From: Sclerotinia nivalis
Taxonomy: Eukaryota > Ascomycota > Leotiomycetes > Helotiales > Sclerotiniaceae
DNA: 64,000 nt
Reading direction: 5' to 3'
NCBI GenBank assembly: GCA_029531795.1
Contig: JAPEIS010000008.1
Coordinates: 1,426,001 to 1,490,000 of the forward strand
Made by a program: the position numbers and the translations under genes
Shown: one piece after another, positions 22,139 through 34,179 of the stretch
Numbering within the stretch: the first letter of the stretch is position 1
Layout: every line of letters begins with the position of its first letter
Notes under the pieces: model-generated
What the model saw: the letters and a program-made list of their open reading frames with translations, nothing else
Databases searched by the model: none
Told to the model about the DNA's origin: nothing

Positions 22139-22549
22139 TTGAACAAAACAAATACAAAGATAAACTTTGATAGTCTTGTAAAGATCGATCCATTTATTAT
22201 CTAGCTTTTTTGCTTTGTACGAAGTCTTTATATTCTTGATATTGACAAAGATTTTCTGGTCAGCTGTATAACGAGGTGAGTCAGAACGATAGCAGTTAGT
22301 ATAATTCTCATAAATAGCAATTATTTGTTATACAAAAATATGAAATTGTTTCAAGATATATTCTATACGATCTGTAGTTCTATTACCTTTAAAGAATTCC
22401 TGTTTTTGTATTAGAGTTATATTCGATGGATAAGGTTTACTAAGTTCAATATCTAGATATAGATTAAAATTGTAATTGGCGAAGAAAGATAAACAATTAG
22501 TTGTTTTAGAGACCAAATTATTGGATACAAATTCGGTTAAGGGTAATCA

Positions 22550-23110
22550 ATTCAATCAATCGTCTTAATGATAGTTAACAAAAGCTTATAAATATTGCTC
22601 CAGAATCGAATTAATACATTCAGTTTGATTATCTGTTTGAGGATGAAAAGCTGAAGAATGTTTTAAGGTAACTCCCAACCGCTTCGAGAGTTGTGATCAG
22701 AATCCTGATACGAATTGTGTTCCCTGATTGGAAATGATATTGTTCAGAAGTTCATGAAGCGTATAGATACAATTGATAAAAGCATCGATTAGTTTCTTTA
22801 TCATTAATATATATGTATCGATGAAATGTTTCATTTTGATTAGCTTGCAGATTACTATCAAGATATATTTATAGATAGAATTATAATGAATACAATCTAG
22901 AAGCAGTATAATATAATCGATTGAGATATCAGACCATATACGAAAAGGGACAGACAACGATTTCAAAAATCCGGGAGGCGCCGATTTGAACGATTTAGTA
23001 CGAATACAAAGTTCACAGATCTTCACGTAGAATACGATCTCTAAATGTATGTTAGGCCATCAGTATATACGAAAGACAAGATCGATCGTTTTAGTTCGAT
23101 CAGGATGACC
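22550..23110 (-). pseudogene. Integrase of A3
   Basis: The open frame 22697-23026 includes the zinc-binding C-E-L-C pair, the S-I-D-Y-I block with the first Asp and I-S-N-Q-G-T-Q-F, where the second catalytic Asp is Asn and the Arg is Gln (both G-to-A). Downstream, about 22600-22640, T-D-N-Q-T-E-C-I-N keeps the Glu. Catalytically dead by the D-to-N change. Confidence 0.85.
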
Positions 23111-23589
23111 GATAGAATCAGAAGAATGAGTTCGATAGATAATTTGGAGTTTGAGCTTATCGTTTGATGGAACCCAAATCTTATCCCAATAGTAAATTCT
23201 ATTATTTTGGATCGAATAATCTTGTATAACGATCTGAAGGATTTTACGATGTTTTTTTGGTTATTTAGTCATCGATGAATCGTTAAAAGTAGAGATAAGT
23301 TGATCTGTGATATCGGATTTAGTATATGCTATATCGATTAAGGTATCAATTGATTGATTGTAGAGTGTTATTATTGTCTTTATTAATATCAAATTGATAT
23401 ACCCAATCAAATCCTTATAAAGATCATCATCAAAACGGTTCTGAAAGAGGACAACGTGTTCTCGATTCTTTAGATGCTCATCGTTTAGATTAGAATGATA
23501 TAATCGATCTTCGTGTTTTCTATTTAATGTGTTTGATCGAATAGCTTTGTTTTCTAATCGATAGATTATATGGAAATTATATTGAGATA

Positions 23590-23990
23590 GAAATTCAGAT
23601 TATCGTATTTGTTGTTGATTGAAAACTTTTGTAATTATAAAATATTCGAGGTTCTTGTGATCAGTGAGAATCTCGAATTCCTTTTATGAACTTTAAAGCT
23701 TTGGATACTATTCTTCTATTGTTTTGATAATAGCGAATAGTTCTTTATTGTAGATCTTATAATTGTATTCTGTTGTTGTATACTTAGATGAAAAGTAAGC
23801 GATTGGATACAAAACGTTATCATCATTGTATTACGAAAGAACTCCTTTTGAAGTCCAATCGGAAGTATCGATTTCCAAAACAGTTTTCCGTCTATAATCA
23901 AAGTATACCAAAACCGATACTATTGTGAAAGTTCTTTTTAAAGCATCAAAAGCCTTTGTATGATCTGTAGTCCAATCCTATATAATATTC
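23590..23990 (-). pseudogene. RNase H of A3
   Basis: Minus-strand RNase H blocks as in A1 and A2; the open segment 23716-23901 spans the W-K-S-I-L-P-I-G-like part. Stops interrupt the flanks. Confidence 0.72.
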
Positions 23991-24800
23991 TTCTGTAAGA
24001 GATCGTTGAGAAAGCAACAAATCTTTAAAAAATCTTTTATAAAACATCGATAGAAATTGATGAAACCAAGAAATCGTTGTAAATCCTTTATATATAAAAG
24101 CAATTCCCAAGATATAATAATTATAATCTTTTCTTGATTCATTTCGATACTTTCGGTTATAATGATAAGACCTAAATACTTTGTCTTTGTAGTTTCGAAC
24201 TTGCATTTATTAATATCAATCTATAATCTAGCATTCATTAATTTTTGAACTATTTGGTAGATATACTCTTTATGCTCTATAGGATTATCAGAGTAGATTA
24301 GAACGTCATCGAGATATACAGTACAATATTTGTCCAACTCGTCGAAAAGCATATAATTGATATAATGTTGAAACGATACAAGCACATTACAAAGACTGAA
24401 AGGCATAATCAGAGATTCAAAAAGATCAAAACGAATAATGAATATAGTTTTCTATTCATCCCCTTCAACAATTCGCAATTTGTTGAACATTACAATGATA
24501 TCAAACTTAATATAAATTTTTGTATTACAAAAAGTATCCAGCGTTTTGCGAACGATGAATAATGGATAATGATTCTTTATAATAATATTATTTAATCCTC
24601 GATAATCTTAACAAATACGGATCCCCCCTTTCGACTTAGCAATCAATAGCAAAGAAGAAGCGTACTACGATTTCGATTCCCGAATGAATCCTTTGGAGAG
24701 ATTATCATCAAGCCATTTGCACACCACTATCAACTCTATTAGCGATAAAGAGCAGTTTTTGAAATAAAATAACTCTTTACCGGACATCAACTCAATTTTG
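23991..24800 (-). pseudogene. Reverse transcriptase of A3, YLDD intact
   Basis: Minus-strand RT with M-P-F-S-L-C-N-V-L-V-S-F-Q and Y-L-D-D at 24305-24316, followed by V-L-I-Y-S-D-N. Upstream the D-Y-R-G-L block lies near 24590-24610. Several stops break the frame elsewhere, such as after residue 61 of the central open stretch. Confidence 0.88.
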
Positions 24801-24879
24801 TAATCCCAGATTCGATAAGGCAGCAATTTATCTATATAATATGAAAGAAAGATAGGAAGTTTGTCTTATAATCATATAG

Positions 24880-25880
24880 GAAGCCTTTATTGTATTTGAT
24901 CGTTATTAAGGGGAGGTTTGCCGATTAAAAATTTATCGACATCAACCTTAAAGACCTTTCGCAAATAAAGCAGCTTGTAACAATCGTATATAAAATCATA
25001 AAATTGTAATGAGGTTCTAAAGAGCATCTCTATTATATTGCCTTACCTTTGTAAAATCGATCGAAAATCCCTTTCTGTGAATATCGAGGACAACATAGCC
25101 TATCACAGATAATCTTGCTCAACAGTTTTCTATATAATATCCAATTCATTCTATATCAATCGGATAACCCGAATGTTATCTTATTGATAAAACGAAACAA
25201 AACTAAAAACTTGTAATTAACGAATATCATCTATATTTGGATTTGTATCTTTATAAATAAGCATAGGGAGTTCCCCAACAGAAAATAAAAGCAAACAGTT
25301 TTTTGGATTGTGAATAAACCAACGCTGACCTACAATCTTTAAGATCGATTTTGGATATAGACAATTGGAAATCATCTATATTTGATTATTTGGTTCTCCA
25401 CAATGCTTTATTCGATAATGATTCATACCAAACATCAAACCCTACTGAAATTCGAAATCAATAGAAGAATCGTTAGATTATAATATATAACCTTCATCTA
25501 ATATCTCTTCAATAGAAGGTTTTTTATAAAAAGTTCTTTTAAAAGTAGAAAACGTTTGAATAGATAAACAATCGATATCGTCCTTTAGACAATCCTCAAC
25601 ATATAAAGAGCGATATTTATAAACTATACATTTAGTTTTTATATCAAAATCGATAAGAAATTTATTTAAAGATTCAATAATATCAATAACCTATTATGGA
25701 ATAACTTTTGCTAAATCCTTTTATTCCTTGATCGAAAATGGGATCGTTGATATAATAACTGATTCTAAATCATAACACATCAAACAATTGAAAACACAAT
25801 AGTTTAAAAAGAATATTAAACTCATCTCCATCCAATTGATAATAGAATTGTAGCATTGTAACTATAGTAAACCAAAGATT
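24880..25880 (-). pseudogene. Pol linker of A3
   Basis: Decayed linker between protease and RT, collinear with A1 and A2. No named domain. Confidence 0.5.
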
Positions 25881-25900
25881 AACAGCATCTCTAATAAAAG

Positions 25901-26206
25901 CTAGATAATATAAAAGGACCAATACTTATAATAATCCCCCATAACGATTTCCATCACAAAATATTCTGTAATTCTATCGGCGACCTTTCCATCGACAAAT
26001 CGGAATTCGCAAGGATAAAGTAAAAGTTGTATTTCAATATTATATTTGAAAGCAAAAGAACAATCAGCAAAGATTTCTCCAAAGCATCCATTATCAATGA
26101 AACTTGTAACAATAAAGGGATTTTCATATACAAGAAATATAATAGTTTTAACGAATAAAGATTTGCTATTCATAGAATTGAACTACAATGACTTATCTCT
26201 ATCCAT
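25901..26206 (-). pseudogene. Protease of A3
   Basis: Starts at the Met at 26206 (M-D-R-D-K-S-L-Q-F), exactly 1442 nt from the gag start position. Where A2 reads N-L-I-D-N-G, A3 reads T-S-F-I-D-N-G-C. The frame then stays open to 25901. Confidence 0.75.
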
Positions 26207-26344
26207 TTCTCGATTTACTTTTTTGCTTTTAATATTCCTCTACAAGCGATTTTTCGTAGAAATTAATCTTTTCTTTATTCAGGACTTTCCTTAACTGAAC
26301 TGGATATAAAGATAACCTTTTCTGATTCAATATAGCCTTACCAT

Positions 26345-27648
26345 TATACCTGATTTAGATACTGTTAGCTTTGTACCCAATTACCAGTATATCCTCCTCG
26401 AAATCCATTACGATTATTATTAAACCTATTAGCACCTCGAAAAGCCAGAACGACAGTATATTGATCAAAAACCGGATTAGTTGAAACAACAGTATTACAA
26501 TTGGAAAAAATATTAACAAAAGTTTGTTTACTAGGAAAAAGATTACTATTGATATCATAAATAGCATAACAATCAATCTGAAGATAACCGATCCTACCAT
26601 AACAATTATAAGAAACCACAAGATTAAACTTCTTTTTTTTATTTTGCAAACCCTTTTTTTGTTATCATTTTTGTTTCATTGTATCGAGATCTATAAGATC
26701 ACCATCAACAACAAATACTTTACCAGAATTTTTGTTATAATATTTAGTATCACAAAGATTCTGACTCCAAATAGAGAATTTCTTTTACCAACCATCAACA
26801 TCGTTAACCACACAAAGATTCGAATCATCAATGACCAAAGTTCGAAAAAGGATTATAATTTTTTACTTCATCGCATTAACAATCTTATAATCAGACTTGT
26901 AGCAAAAATTAACAAAATAAAACAATATAAAGAAGAAAACCGAAAAGGATTCTTTTGGACTTATAGAAAACTTGTCGAATTTAAACAAGGCTTCCCTTTC
27001 GATATCCACAAAGATATATAATTTGTTCAATTTGATCAAAAACGAAATAGCAGAATCAAAACAAATAGGATCGTCAATGAATCTAATGATATCCATAATA
27101 CACTTTTATCATGTTTGATTATCGAAAAGACTAATAGCATAGCTAATTTTCTTTTGTTCGGAAGCAAAAAGTTGTAAATCGATTATCCAACAAAATTGCA
27201 AATCCAACTTCCAAGATTGATAGTTCTTTTGTCGAATAAAAATATTAGATCTTTCGTTTTTAAAAACGAACAAATTCTTCTGAGTTTGGTAAAGAATGAT
27301 TGATTTCTGATTAATAGCAGTACCATCAATATTCAACTAAGTTTATTTATCGATTAGAGTATGAAGAAACTCGATGTTTTCCACTTTGAATTCTTCGATC
27401 TTATTTGTTTGAATAACGATATAGATAGCTTGAATAGTAAAGCGATCTTCGATAATAGAGAAAATATAATTCAGATAAACAATTTGTTCGTTAAGATTGA
27501 TAACAAGATTTGACGTCATTGAAGTATCCAATTCTGTTAGGATTTGTGTAATAATAGACCATTGATCGAAGATTCGTTGGATTTCGGTACGAATTCTTTC
27601 GATAGAAATAGGAGTTGTATTATCAACGGATGTAGAACCAGAAGCTAT
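26345..27648 (-). pseudogene. Gag of A3
   Basis: Starts at 27648, where ATG has become ATA (ATA-GCT-TCT). Open segments at 27343-27531, 27109-27336, 26863-27096 and 26365-26649 are all in one frame. The zinc knuckle in the last segment reads Y-N-C-Y-G-R-I-G-Y-L-Q-I-D-C, so three of the four ligands are lost to transitions. Gag ends at the ATGGTAA overlap near 26340. Confidence 0.85.
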
Positions 27649-27917
27649 TGTAAAAATAATTACAATTGTACAAAGTAATCGATAGGGAATTTGTGATTAT
27701 ACAAAAGCAATCAAAAACAGATACAAAAGTCTACGAATAAATACGATCGCACAAAAGCAATCAAAAATCAGAAGCTATACAAAAACAGATAAGAAACACA
27801 ACCGTACAAAAGCAGACGAATTACGACGGCACAAAAGCAATCGAAAACAGATACAGAAGCCTGTAGATGATTTGGCAAGGCCAGATCACTTCGTAAAGTG
27901 ACGGAGCCTTTGAAAGG

Positions 27918-27926
27918 GTAGTACAA
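27918..27926 (-). other. Putative self-priming binding site of A3
   Basis: GTAGTACAA on the plus strand, separated from the 5' LTR (starting 27929) by AC. In sense RNA it is TTGTACTAC, perfectly complementary to GTAGTACAA in the LTR (27971-27979 on the opposite strand). Confidence 0.55.
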
Positions 27927-27928
27927 AC

Positions 27929-28091
27929 TATTACAATAAAGGAAAAGGTATGTGTAAGTTTGATCTATTGTTGTACTACAAGGAGGAGAAGAAGGTCAAA
28001 AAGGTGATCTGACTATATAGAAGTGAGTGTATGCATGTGTGCCTAAGGCACACATGATCACGTGCAGGTGAAGGGAGATGAACCCGTAACA
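27929..28091 (-). repeat. 5' LTR of A3
   Basis: 163 bp, TATTAC to GTAACA on the plus strand. It carries the 10-bp stem palindrome and the priming complement at 27971-27979. Confidence 0.93.
28013..28020 (-). promoter_or_regulatory. TATA box in A3 5' LTR
   Basis: CTATATAG, about 40 bp upstream (minus strand) of the presumed transcript start at GTAGTACAA, with a C/T-rich tract between them, as in many fungal promoters. The same arrangement occurs in A4 (61280-61287) and in family B (38322-38329). Confidence 0.55.
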
Positions 28092-28118
28092 ACTCTCGAT
28101 ATATAAGATTATATAGAA

Positions 28119-28640
28119 ATGAACGAAACGATTATTCAATACAAAAATAATTATGATGATTTCATTCATTTATTTATAAATACTAATCGAAAAGCTTTTG
28201 ATTCATCTATCAAGCGTATTTCAGATTTACTATCTACAAATGAATTGGTTTCGGGGGTGGATACAGATCTGGGGGGTGATAATGGAAATACAGAAGTCGA
28301 TCTAGAATTATTTAATTCATTTAACAATTCAAATGATAACAATTAGGTATATAATAAAGATATACAAATATTAATCGATTCTTTTATTGAAGAGATTGGA
28401 AATGTCGATTCTGTTATTGAAAGACAATTACATTTCGAAGATAAAGATATTGGTATTGTTCAAAAGGATATTTATAACGATAATTCGAATTCTGATTTAA
28501 CAAAATATATTAATATAAAGAATATAAAGTTTGAATTTACTAATTGTACTATCGAAGTTCTTTATAGTGAATACGAAAATGATTCAAAGCTTTCTTCAAT
28601 CGATCAATTATAATATTCCAAAAGGAAATCTGTATATTAG
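28119..28640 (+). pseudogene. C2 integrase-RT linker
   Basis: Acidic linker (G-N-T-E-V-D-L-E-L block) matching C1 17810-18205, broken by TAG at 28348. No catalytic domain. Confidence 0.65.
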
Positions 28641-28946
28641 AATGATCCATTAGAATACTTTGTAAAGAAAATCCAGTCATCGGAAAGATTATTGTATTCT
28701 ATATTATCTTTCGATAGATTTATAAAGGACTTGTGGATTTATAATCTTGAAAGGGAATCGAAGAGAATTTGCTTAATGAGGATTGAAATATTCAGGATTC
28801 AAATCAATCTATTTGAGTTTTAATCATTCGATTATCAATCGGAATCATCTCTTTTTCAAAATTATATTCTAGAGTAATCAATACGTATTCGAAGGTAATT
28901 ATATATACAATAATATTATTAGAGAAATAATTTCAATGTTGGATTC

Positions 28947-29231
28947 TGTTACGATCACGCAACAGTTTCGTCAAAACAAGAAACCTAAACGGAGGCGTTC
29001 TCATTTCGAATCATCAGCGTAGGAACGTCATCGATCAGTTTGGAATGTTTAGTAAACAAGCTTCTTTGTATTGCTTATGAAAGGACAGGAATAGTGGCGA
29101 ACTATAGGCGTTCTGATATCTCTTTATTGATTGAACTTAAAAGTAATAGTTTATTCATAATTAGAAAGGGTAATGAAAAGTTTGGCTACGGTTTTACGAC
29201 TAATTGATTCTTTGCCTATGTGATCTTAACA
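28947..29231 (+). repeat. Solo LTR of family E inside C2
   Basis: 285 bp starting TGTTACGATCAC and ending GTGATCTTAACA, flanked by GATTC on both sides (28942-28946 and 29232-29236). It is nearly identical to the LTRs at 52679-52963 and 60059-60343. C1 lacks it at the equivalent place (about 17503-17510). It most likely arose by LTR-LTR recombination. Confidence 0.93.
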
Positions 29232-29638
29232 GATTCTATATTGGAATTATTATTATACAAAAGACAGGTTCATCAGGATTAAATTATCTTAACAATTTCA
29301 ATTCTACTTTCTGATATAATCAATCTGAAATAGATAATATAAAAGAACGTTTACAATTTGTAACAATTTATAATATAATCATTATTAGAATTGAAACAAA
29401 GTTATTATTATTATTCATTTGATTTATAGTCAATGGATTATAGACAATATCTCTTTCTCGAATTTATATTTCTATAATTCCGAAGCTATTCCGCTTTTAC
29501 TATCAACTAAAAGAATACCAAATGGGATATTGATTCAAACAGAATTGCAATTTTGAGATTAATAATCTTAAGATTAGGAATACCTAATATAAAATCGATT
29601 CTAGATTGAAATTTATAAAATTGATCCCTTTTCAATAG

Positions 29639-30240
29639 ATGTTTATATACAAATATAATAATCAAGACTTAATCATTTATTGCTACTTTCGTTTAATAGT
29701 ACAAAGAGACCTTCAAATTAAGAGTACTATTGAAATTATTTATGCTATTATACTAATCGATCGATTATTCCGAATCGTAATAATAATCATTATCAAATAC
29801 AATTTTGAAACAAAACAATATAATATAATCAATACTTTCGTTAATGCTTTATGTAACCCTTTTAGTGCCCTAATTATATATTATCTTTTTGACGATTACA
29901 AAATCCCCAACAAAAATATTATCATCGATCGAGCTTTATATAGTCTTTATGATTCCTCAACAATATAATTCAGGGATTTCATTCGGATATTTGAAAAACT
30001 GAGATTGGTATAATATAAAAAGGAATTATATTTATATATAAATCCAAAACATATTATTATAATCTTATTTTTTATAGATGATATTCAGATTATATACTAC
30101 AAAAAGAACGAATTAATTATTATCAAAATCATTAAAGGAATCAAAGCTATATATAAGCTATATAATCTTGAAGATACAAAATGATTTCTAGAAATATATA
30201 TCCTTTGTAATCAATTCAAGAAAAAGTTATAGCTAACTTA
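29639..30240 (+). pseudogene. Copia reverse transcriptase of C2
   Basis: The open frame 29639-29968 has Y-N-I-I-N-T-F-V-N, Y-Y-L-F-D-D-Y and R-A-L-Y-S-L-Y-D-S-S. The catalytic block F-I-D-D is intact at 30071-30082, followed by I-Q-I-I-Y-Y-K-K-N-E. Stops at 29967 and after 30180 inactivate it. Confidence 0.87.
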
Positions 30241-30399
30241 TAATATACACATTGAAAAGATTATTAAGAAATTTAAAATAACAAATAGAACAGCATATAT
30301 ATTACTGTCTGTAATAGTATTTCGAAAAAACTCAGATCAAGTTTCTATATATATAGTCAAACTATATCAGAAGAAAATAGAATTAGTCTTATACACTAC

Positions 30400-31070
30400 G
30401 ATTACAATAAAAGCAAATGTTTCATTCGCTGCCTCACAACTGAGCTATTACTTGATTAATCTATCGACCGAATATATAAAAGCCATTGACTATTGTCTTG
30501 AATATCTCTGAAATACAAGGTTTCTTATAATATAATACAGCGATAATCAAATACTATAACTTCTTATCTTCTTAAATACTTCTTTTACAAATAATCCTAA
30601 TATACATCGATCATCCCAAAAGTATATTATATCCCTTTTCGATAACTTAATTATATAAAAAGCATCTAAATAGAAAACTATAACTACTTCAACTACTGAA
30701 ACTGAACTACTCAGTATTGAATATATATCAAAAGAAACTATAGCAATTCTATATTTCCTAAAGGAAATCGATCTTACAATAAAAAAGTCAATATCAATAT
30801 TCTATAATAACCAATAAACAATTAGATTGATGATTAATAAAAACAAACGAATCACTACAAAACTCAAATATATCAATATATAGAATATATAATTACAACA
30901 GAAATATTCAAAAAGTAATTTTTATATAATCTACCTTCCAACTGCCGATATAATAGCCAACGGATTTATCAAAAACTTTATATAACAAAAGTTCGAACAC
31001 TTTCGCTCTCTTTTGAACCTATAGAATATTAGTAACAGAATTATAAAGATTAAATAAAAATAACTACGGA
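30400..31070 (+). pseudogene. Copia RNase H of C2
   Basis: Decayed RNase H with A-N-V-S-F-A-A-S-Q-L-S-Y-Y-L-I-N, A-I-D-Y-C-L-E-Y-L and N-T-S-F-T-N-N-P blocks, collinear with C1 15760-16350. The acidic residues of the D-A-S-F-A-D-D block are mutated to N. Confidence 0.8.
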
Positions 31071-31525
31071 TTATTTATTGTATTATATTTATACAAATAA
31101 AACACCATTATAATATTATATAAAATTGATGAAATTTGTTTATATATATATACAACATTAGCTAATTCGTAATTATTATTATAATATCCTTCTATTCAAA
31201 AATCTATAATAGAACAAAAACTATTTAATTCATTATCAACTCTTCTTAATATTTTTTATTTTCGATATCTCTCCTTTCTTCGATCCTCGGTATAAAAGTA
31301 ACGTTACTCAAAACTAAATAGAAAACCGATCATATGTATCTACAAACGAATTCTATCAAATTAATATACAATCGAAGACTTCCTCTGTTCATTTTGGTAC
31401 GATTAGTATTATATATAATACTAATTGAAAGATATAATTCATCTATTAACCGATCGTATGAATACACAAAAAAATTTCGTCAAATTTGTATACAATCGAA
31501 ATCCTCCTCAGTTCACTCTTATACA

Positions 31526-31530
31526 ATACC
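31526..31530. other. Target-site duplication ATACC, left copy of B
   Basis: ATACC precedes element B and is repeated at 38390-38394. The uninterrupted site in D-a/C1 is 15216-15220 (GGTAT, the complement), with the flanking sequences matching on both sides. Confidence 0.95.
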
Positions 31531-31677
31531 TATCACGGTGGTGGTAGGGTGCTTTTAAGATATGATGATATTCTACGAAGAAGGAAGAAGGTGTTAGAAA
31601 GAGCGCCGACTATATGGGGGATGGATGCTTTAGGTAACTATACAGATTAGCTAGGAACGGGTTACGAATCTGTAACA
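31531..31677 (-). repeat. 3' LTR of B
   Basis: 147 bp, TATCAC to GTAACA. It keeps GGTGGTGGTAGGG (31537-31549), which is changed to AATAATAATAGAA in the other LTR. Confidence 0.93.
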
Positions 31678-32039
31678 GTATCCTCTTTCTCAAAGTTTAG
31701 TTTGTCCTCAAATTATTGATAAAACCTTTTTGAAAAACAACTATTCAAGCAAAATCTTGTTCAAGCGTTTCAAATTCCTGAATTGTAAGACTACTTTTCA
31801 AATTTTAAGATCGTTTTAAAATTTGAGATACTATTTTCCTATTCAAGCAAATTGTACTTTCTTTTTTGTTGATCGTTGTAAAGTTTTTGTAGAAATTGGA
31901 ATTGGTAACAATATTATAGTTTCTGGATGATCCAAGATTTATAATAATAGTCCAGGTTTCTCGGAATGTAAACGATAATAATCGATTAGAATCTTCTTAT
32001 TATCTTTTAGATTTGATACTAATTGTTAGATTGGTATGT

Positions 32040-32660
32040 AGTGTTTTTATTTGATTTGATAATGATAATTATTTTCATTGTAATTATCAAGTATATTTTC
32101 AAATATCCATTTCTGAATTGGTTCTTTCTCTTTATTTTCTTTTTCGAGGATTCTGTTTTTTATGGTTTTCGATTCCGATTCGTTAATTAAAGTTTGTTCT
32201 GGGAAATGAGGTTTTGGATATACTGGTTTTAACAACGAATAATGGAATATTAGGAAAATTCGTATATTTTCTAATAATTTAATCAAGCAAATATACAGAT
32301 AAATCTTTATTATTTTATATAATCCGATTCATTTATCGTTGAGCTTTTTTGTTTTACAAAATGTCTTTATGTTTTTTGTATTTATATATACTTTTTGTTC
32401 TTTTGTATATTGTAGTAAATCTGATTTGTTCTGATTTGTATATTCCTTATAGATTGCAATAGATTGTTTCGTAAATACTTTGAATTGATCTAGGATATAT
32501 TTCATTCTATCGATTGTTCTATTTCCTTTAAAGAATTCATATTTTTAAGTTATTGTTATATTTGAAAGGTAGAGTTTACTAAATTCTATATTCAATTGTA
32601 GATTAAAATCATAATTCGCAAAGAATAACGAACAGCCTGTTGTTTTAGAAATCAAATTGT
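32040..32660 (-). pseudogene. Chromodomain and integrase C-terminus of B
   Basis: 32047-32286 on the minus strand reads R-I-L-E-K, I-Q-K-W-I-F-E-N-I-L-D-N-Y and Y-H-Y-Q-I-K, homologous to the family A chromodomain. 32300-32660 corresponds to the GPY-like region. Confidence 0.75.
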
Positions 32661-33330
32661 TTAAAGCAAATTCTATCAATAATAACTATTCCATTCAATT
32701 ATCCTAATAAAAGTTTATGAATATATACAAATACTATTCTAAAATTGAATTGATTCGTTTTGTTTAACCGTTTATCTACAGATGAAACATTGAATTATAT
32801 TTAAGGGCTACTTTCAATCGTTCAGAAAACTATATCTAGAATCCTGATACAAATTGCATTCCTCGATTTGAAATAATATTTTCCGGGAAATCATATAATG
32901 TATAAATATAGTTAATAAAAGCATTAACTAATTCTTCTATTATCAAAGATTTTGTACTTATAAAATACCTCATTTTTGTTAATCTACAAACAATTATTAA
33001 TATATATTTGTATATTAAATCATAATATTTACAATTTGGCAAAAATATAATATAATCAATTGAAATATCTGATCATAGTTGAAAAAGAACAAATAATAGT
33101 TTTAGAAATCCTGAAAGGAATGATTTTGGGGATTTTGTTCAAATACAGAGTTTATAAGCTTGAATATAAACGTCTATTTCTTGATACATCTATAACCATC
33201 AATAGCTTTTGAAGACCAAATCAATAATCTTCGTATAATTAGGATAACCAACAAAGCTCAACGAATATATTCTATATAAAATTTGTATCTTCAATTCATC
33301 ATCAAATAGAATCCATAGTTTTTCACAATA
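32660..33330 (-). pseudogene. Integrase of B
   Basis: Open frame 32836-33042 ends in I-I-S-N-R-G-M-Q-F-V-S-G-F, the second-Asp block with Asp now Asn. Upstream the S-I-D-Y-I block lies near 33050-33070. The zinc-binding part decays toward 33330. Confidence 0.75.
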
Positions 33331-33689
33331 GTAGATCTTATTATTGTAAATACAGCAATCCTATATAGCTATTCATAAGGTTTTTCTGAATTCTTTTAGC
33401 TATTTAATTGTAAAAGGATCTTCGATTGCTGATATTAATTATTTGACTATATCTGATCTGTTATATACTATATCAATGAATTCGTCGATAAACTTATCTT
33501 CAAATGGTATTGTCCAATCTATTATAGCTAACAAAAGATCACCTATAAATTCTTTATATAAATCTATATCGAATCTATTAACAAATAAAACGATACACTT
33601 TCAGTTTTTTAAACATTCATCATTAAAATCAAAACTATCAAATCGATCCTCCTATCGACAATTCAAAGTATCTGATCGAATTGTTTTGG

Positions 33690-34170
33690 TTCCTAATCGA
33701 TAAACAATTCGGAAATTGTATTGAAATAAAAACTTTGATTATCATATTTAACATTAATTTAATACTTTCGTTATTATAAAGTATTTCAGATTCTTGTAAT
33801 CAATCAAGATTTCGAATTCCTATTGAGATCCTTATAATTCCGGTCGTCATTCCTTCATTGATTTAATAATAACTAATAACTCTTTATTATAAATCTCGTA
33901 ATTATATTCAACAATCGAATATTTCGAAAAAAAGTATACTATTGATCGTAAAATATTATTATTATTATATTAAGAAAGTACCTCTCCCGAAATCCAATCC
34001 GAAGTATCTATTTCCAATACAGTTTTTCTATTATAATTAAAATAAACAAATACCAAAGCTATTGTAAATATATTCTTTAGATTCTTGAATGCTACTATAT
34101 AATCGTTCTTCTATTGTTAATTTATTCTTTTCTACAAAAAGTTATTTAAAGAACAATAGATCTTTGAAAA
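33690..34170 (-). pseudogene. RNase H of B
   Basis: Minus-strand remnants of the same RNase H blocks as family A (33780-34060), including a V-L-E-I-D-T-S match near 34000-34030. Heavily interrupted. Confidence 0.6.
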
Positions 34171-34179
34171 GTCTTTTAT

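Larger units (their letters stand above)
21342..28091 (-). mobile_element. Full-length Ty3/gypsy chromovirus copy A3
   Basis: 6750 bp minus-strand element with 163 bp LTRs, flanked by ACTCT (21337-21341 and 28092-28096). It is inserted into copia C2; the matching uninterrupted site in C1 is 18354-18358 (ACCCT on the complementary strand, one transition away). It has the best preserved chromodomain and an intact YLDD, but both gag and pol contain stops. Confidence 0.96.
28092..31530 (+). mobile_element. Ty1/copia remnant C2, main part
   Basis: Plus-strand continuation of C2 after A3: linker, RT, RNase H and 3' region. It is split by solo LTR E1 (28947-29231) and cut at ATACC (31526-31530) by element B; it resumes at 38390 as repeat D-b. 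Collinear in inverted orientation with C1 15220-18350. Confidence 0.87.

Noticed and set aside
28947..29231. The 285 bp repeat as a MITE with 12-bp inverted ends
   Set aside because: The same sequence forms both LTRs of the complete gypsy element at 52679-60343, so it is a solo LTR.
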